A stretch of DNA of 64,000 nt. Origin: Fibrisoma montanum (GTDB lineage Bacteria > Bacteroidota > Bacteroidia > Cytophagales > Spirosomataceae). The DNA lies in the NCBI RefSeq assembly GCF_003583365.1, contig NZ_QXED01000001.1, forward strand, positions 558,001 to 622,000, given 5' to 3'. Below, piece by piece: positions 63,169 to 64,000 of this stretch (positions are counted from its first letter, which is position 1; every line of letters starts with the position of its first letter). A model generated the notes under the pieces. The model saw nothing but the letters and a program-made list of their open reading frames with translations, was not told where the DNA came from and did no database searches. The position numbers were made by a program, and so were the translations under genes.

Positions 63169-64000
63169 TTATTGATAGCCCTGATTCTGTCGCAGCGTGG
63201 GTTGGCCGTTAATGGCGCTGTTCAGGATCTCCTCGAATGGAATCGGGTAAAACTCGTTCCGGTTTTTAGTGAACGTTGCCCCGGAGAGGTACGTCCGCTG
63301 CGTCCGCTCTTTGGTCAGGTACGCGTTCAGGGTTGGCTCAGCAATGCCCCACCGGACCAGATCGAAGAAGCGATGACCTTCCATCGACGTTTCGAGTCGT
63401 TCTTCAAAGCGCACGGCATTCCGGGCGGCTTCCTTCGTAGCAAACTGCGGAGCACCGGCCGGATACTCCCGAACAACGTAGTTTGCAGCCGGTGCCCCAT
63501 CCGCTCCGCGAACGAAGCCGTCGGGGTTGGCCGCCCGCCGACGGATCTGGTTCACGAGGTCACGAGCGCGGGTCAGGCTTCCGACTTCTACTTCACATTC
63601 GGCCGCCCACAACAGCACCTGCGACAGCCGCATGTACCGGTAGTTATTGGAATGCAGGCGGTTGTTGCCGGGGTTTACACCAAAAAACTGGCGTTCCGGA
63701 ATGTGTTTCTTCGGCGAATAGGGTCCGGCATAAGCCTGATCACGAACCCAGGTCCGACCCGGGTGAACTCCCCAGTCCTTGTACGGAATGCCCCGTCGGC
63801 CAACGGTATGATCCAGTCGGGGATCCAGCGTACCGGCATAGGGTGTAAAGGGCTGATCCGAGGACAGTCCCTGGTCGCTCGTAACATCAGTTTCGTTGAA
63901 TGTATTGATGAGCGGCAGGCCACTGGCATCAGTTTTGTAGGCATTCACCAGGTTCTGCGACGGCTGGTAGAACCCGCAGCAGCCACCCGGCCCCGTGTTG
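63169..64000 (-). CDS. SusD/RagB-family protein, partial (runs off the right edge)
   Basis: This is the C-terminal part of a second SusD lipoprotein; the frame is open to the window end, where it reads GPGGCCGFYQPSQNLVNAYK, an internal SusD segment, so the GTG at 63948 is not the start. The C-terminal signature is present (EGHRFFDLVRWGIAEPTLNA, EFYPIPFEEILNSAINGQP, ending QNQGYQ). The missing N terminus and the SusC partner should lie beyond 64000. It resembles the relic at 60337-60608 and may be its duplicated parent. Confidence 0.93.
   Translation of the reverse strand, partial: NTGPGGCCGFYQPSQNLVNAYKTDASGLPLINTFNETDVTSDQGLSSDQPFTPYAGTLDPRLDHTVGRRGIPYKDWGVHPGRTWVRDQAYAGPYSPKKHIPERQFFGVNPGNNRLHSNNYRYMRLSQVLLWAAECEVEVGSLTRARDLVNQIRRRAANPDGFVRGADGAPAANYVVREYPAGAPQFATKEAARNAVRFEERLETSMEGHRFFDLVRWGIAEPTLNAYLTKERTQRTYLSGATFTKNRNEFYPIPFEEILNSAINGQPTLRQNQGYQ

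Overview
The window reads as a chromosome segment of a Bacteroidota bacterium, most likely a Cytophagales member close to Spirosoma. This is inferred from SusC/SusD pairs, an ECF sigma/FecR pair, TAnnTTTG-like -7 elements, almost no Shine-Dalgarno signals and many Bacteroidota-type domains. No rRNA, tRNA, CRISPR array or intact insertion sequence was seen.

Layout. (1) 0-1.8 kb: an ECF sigma factor and FecR anti-sigma pair on the minus strand, followed by about 0.9 kb with no recognisable gene. (2) 2.7-30.4 kb: a large polysaccharide utilisation locus for a uronic-acid-containing glycan. An IclR regulator and KduD lie divergent from SusC and SusD. Then come a beta-propeller protein that may be a lyase, an unrecognised alpha/alpha-toroid protein, three paralogous clan-A glycoside hydrolases, a GH105/GH88-type unsaturated uronyl hydrolase, an exported heparinase II/III-type lyase and a sodium:solute symporter. 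A translationally coupled cassette follows (SDR, RraA-like aldolase, cytoplasmic heparinase II/III-like protein, CE6-like esterase, VOC protein, zinc-type dehydrogenase). A PIN/antitoxin pair and a short GH115 alpha-glucuronidase close the locus. Together they suggest binding and import by SusCD, periplasmic trimming and beta-elimination, symporter uptake of short unsaturated products, and cytosolic conversion to 2-keto-3-deoxygluconate. KduI, KdgK and KdgA are not in the window. (3) 30.5-57.4 kb: envelope and stress functions: TPR protein, AI-2E family transporters, DUF421, MscS, fatty-acid-hydroxylase/sterol-desaturase, fasciclin, GHMP kinase, DUF2254, an OmpR-type two-component system, a SpoIIAA-like protein, a tandem universal stress protein, an APC permease, GlgX, a Na+/H+ antiporter, DUF389, a TIM-barrel/DUF1080 pair and a PRC-barrel protein. 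(4) 57.5-60.2 kb: GalU and a plant-type glucuronokinase, a possible route from free glucuronate to UDP-glucuronate. (5) 60.2-64 kb: the relic of a susD gene, a glycosyltransferase and NAD-epimerase pair, and the 3' part of another susD that runs off the window.

The strongest unexplained signal is in region 3. Five promoters carry the same architecture read in the direction of the gene: CTAAG-N6-CTAAK-N6-TTAAG-N24/25-TTTG. These are tandem 11-bp direct repeats placed at fixed distance from a Bacteroidota-type -7 element. That looks like the binding sites of an OmpR/PhoB-family activator and defines a regulon of mostly uncharacterised envelope genes, including a 60-codon gene. The two-component system at 42.1-44.2 kb is the nearest candidate regulator. 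A second unexplained pattern is a set of low-complexity inverted repeats sitting exactly at gene 3' ends; in two cases the repeat has replaced the normal stop codon.
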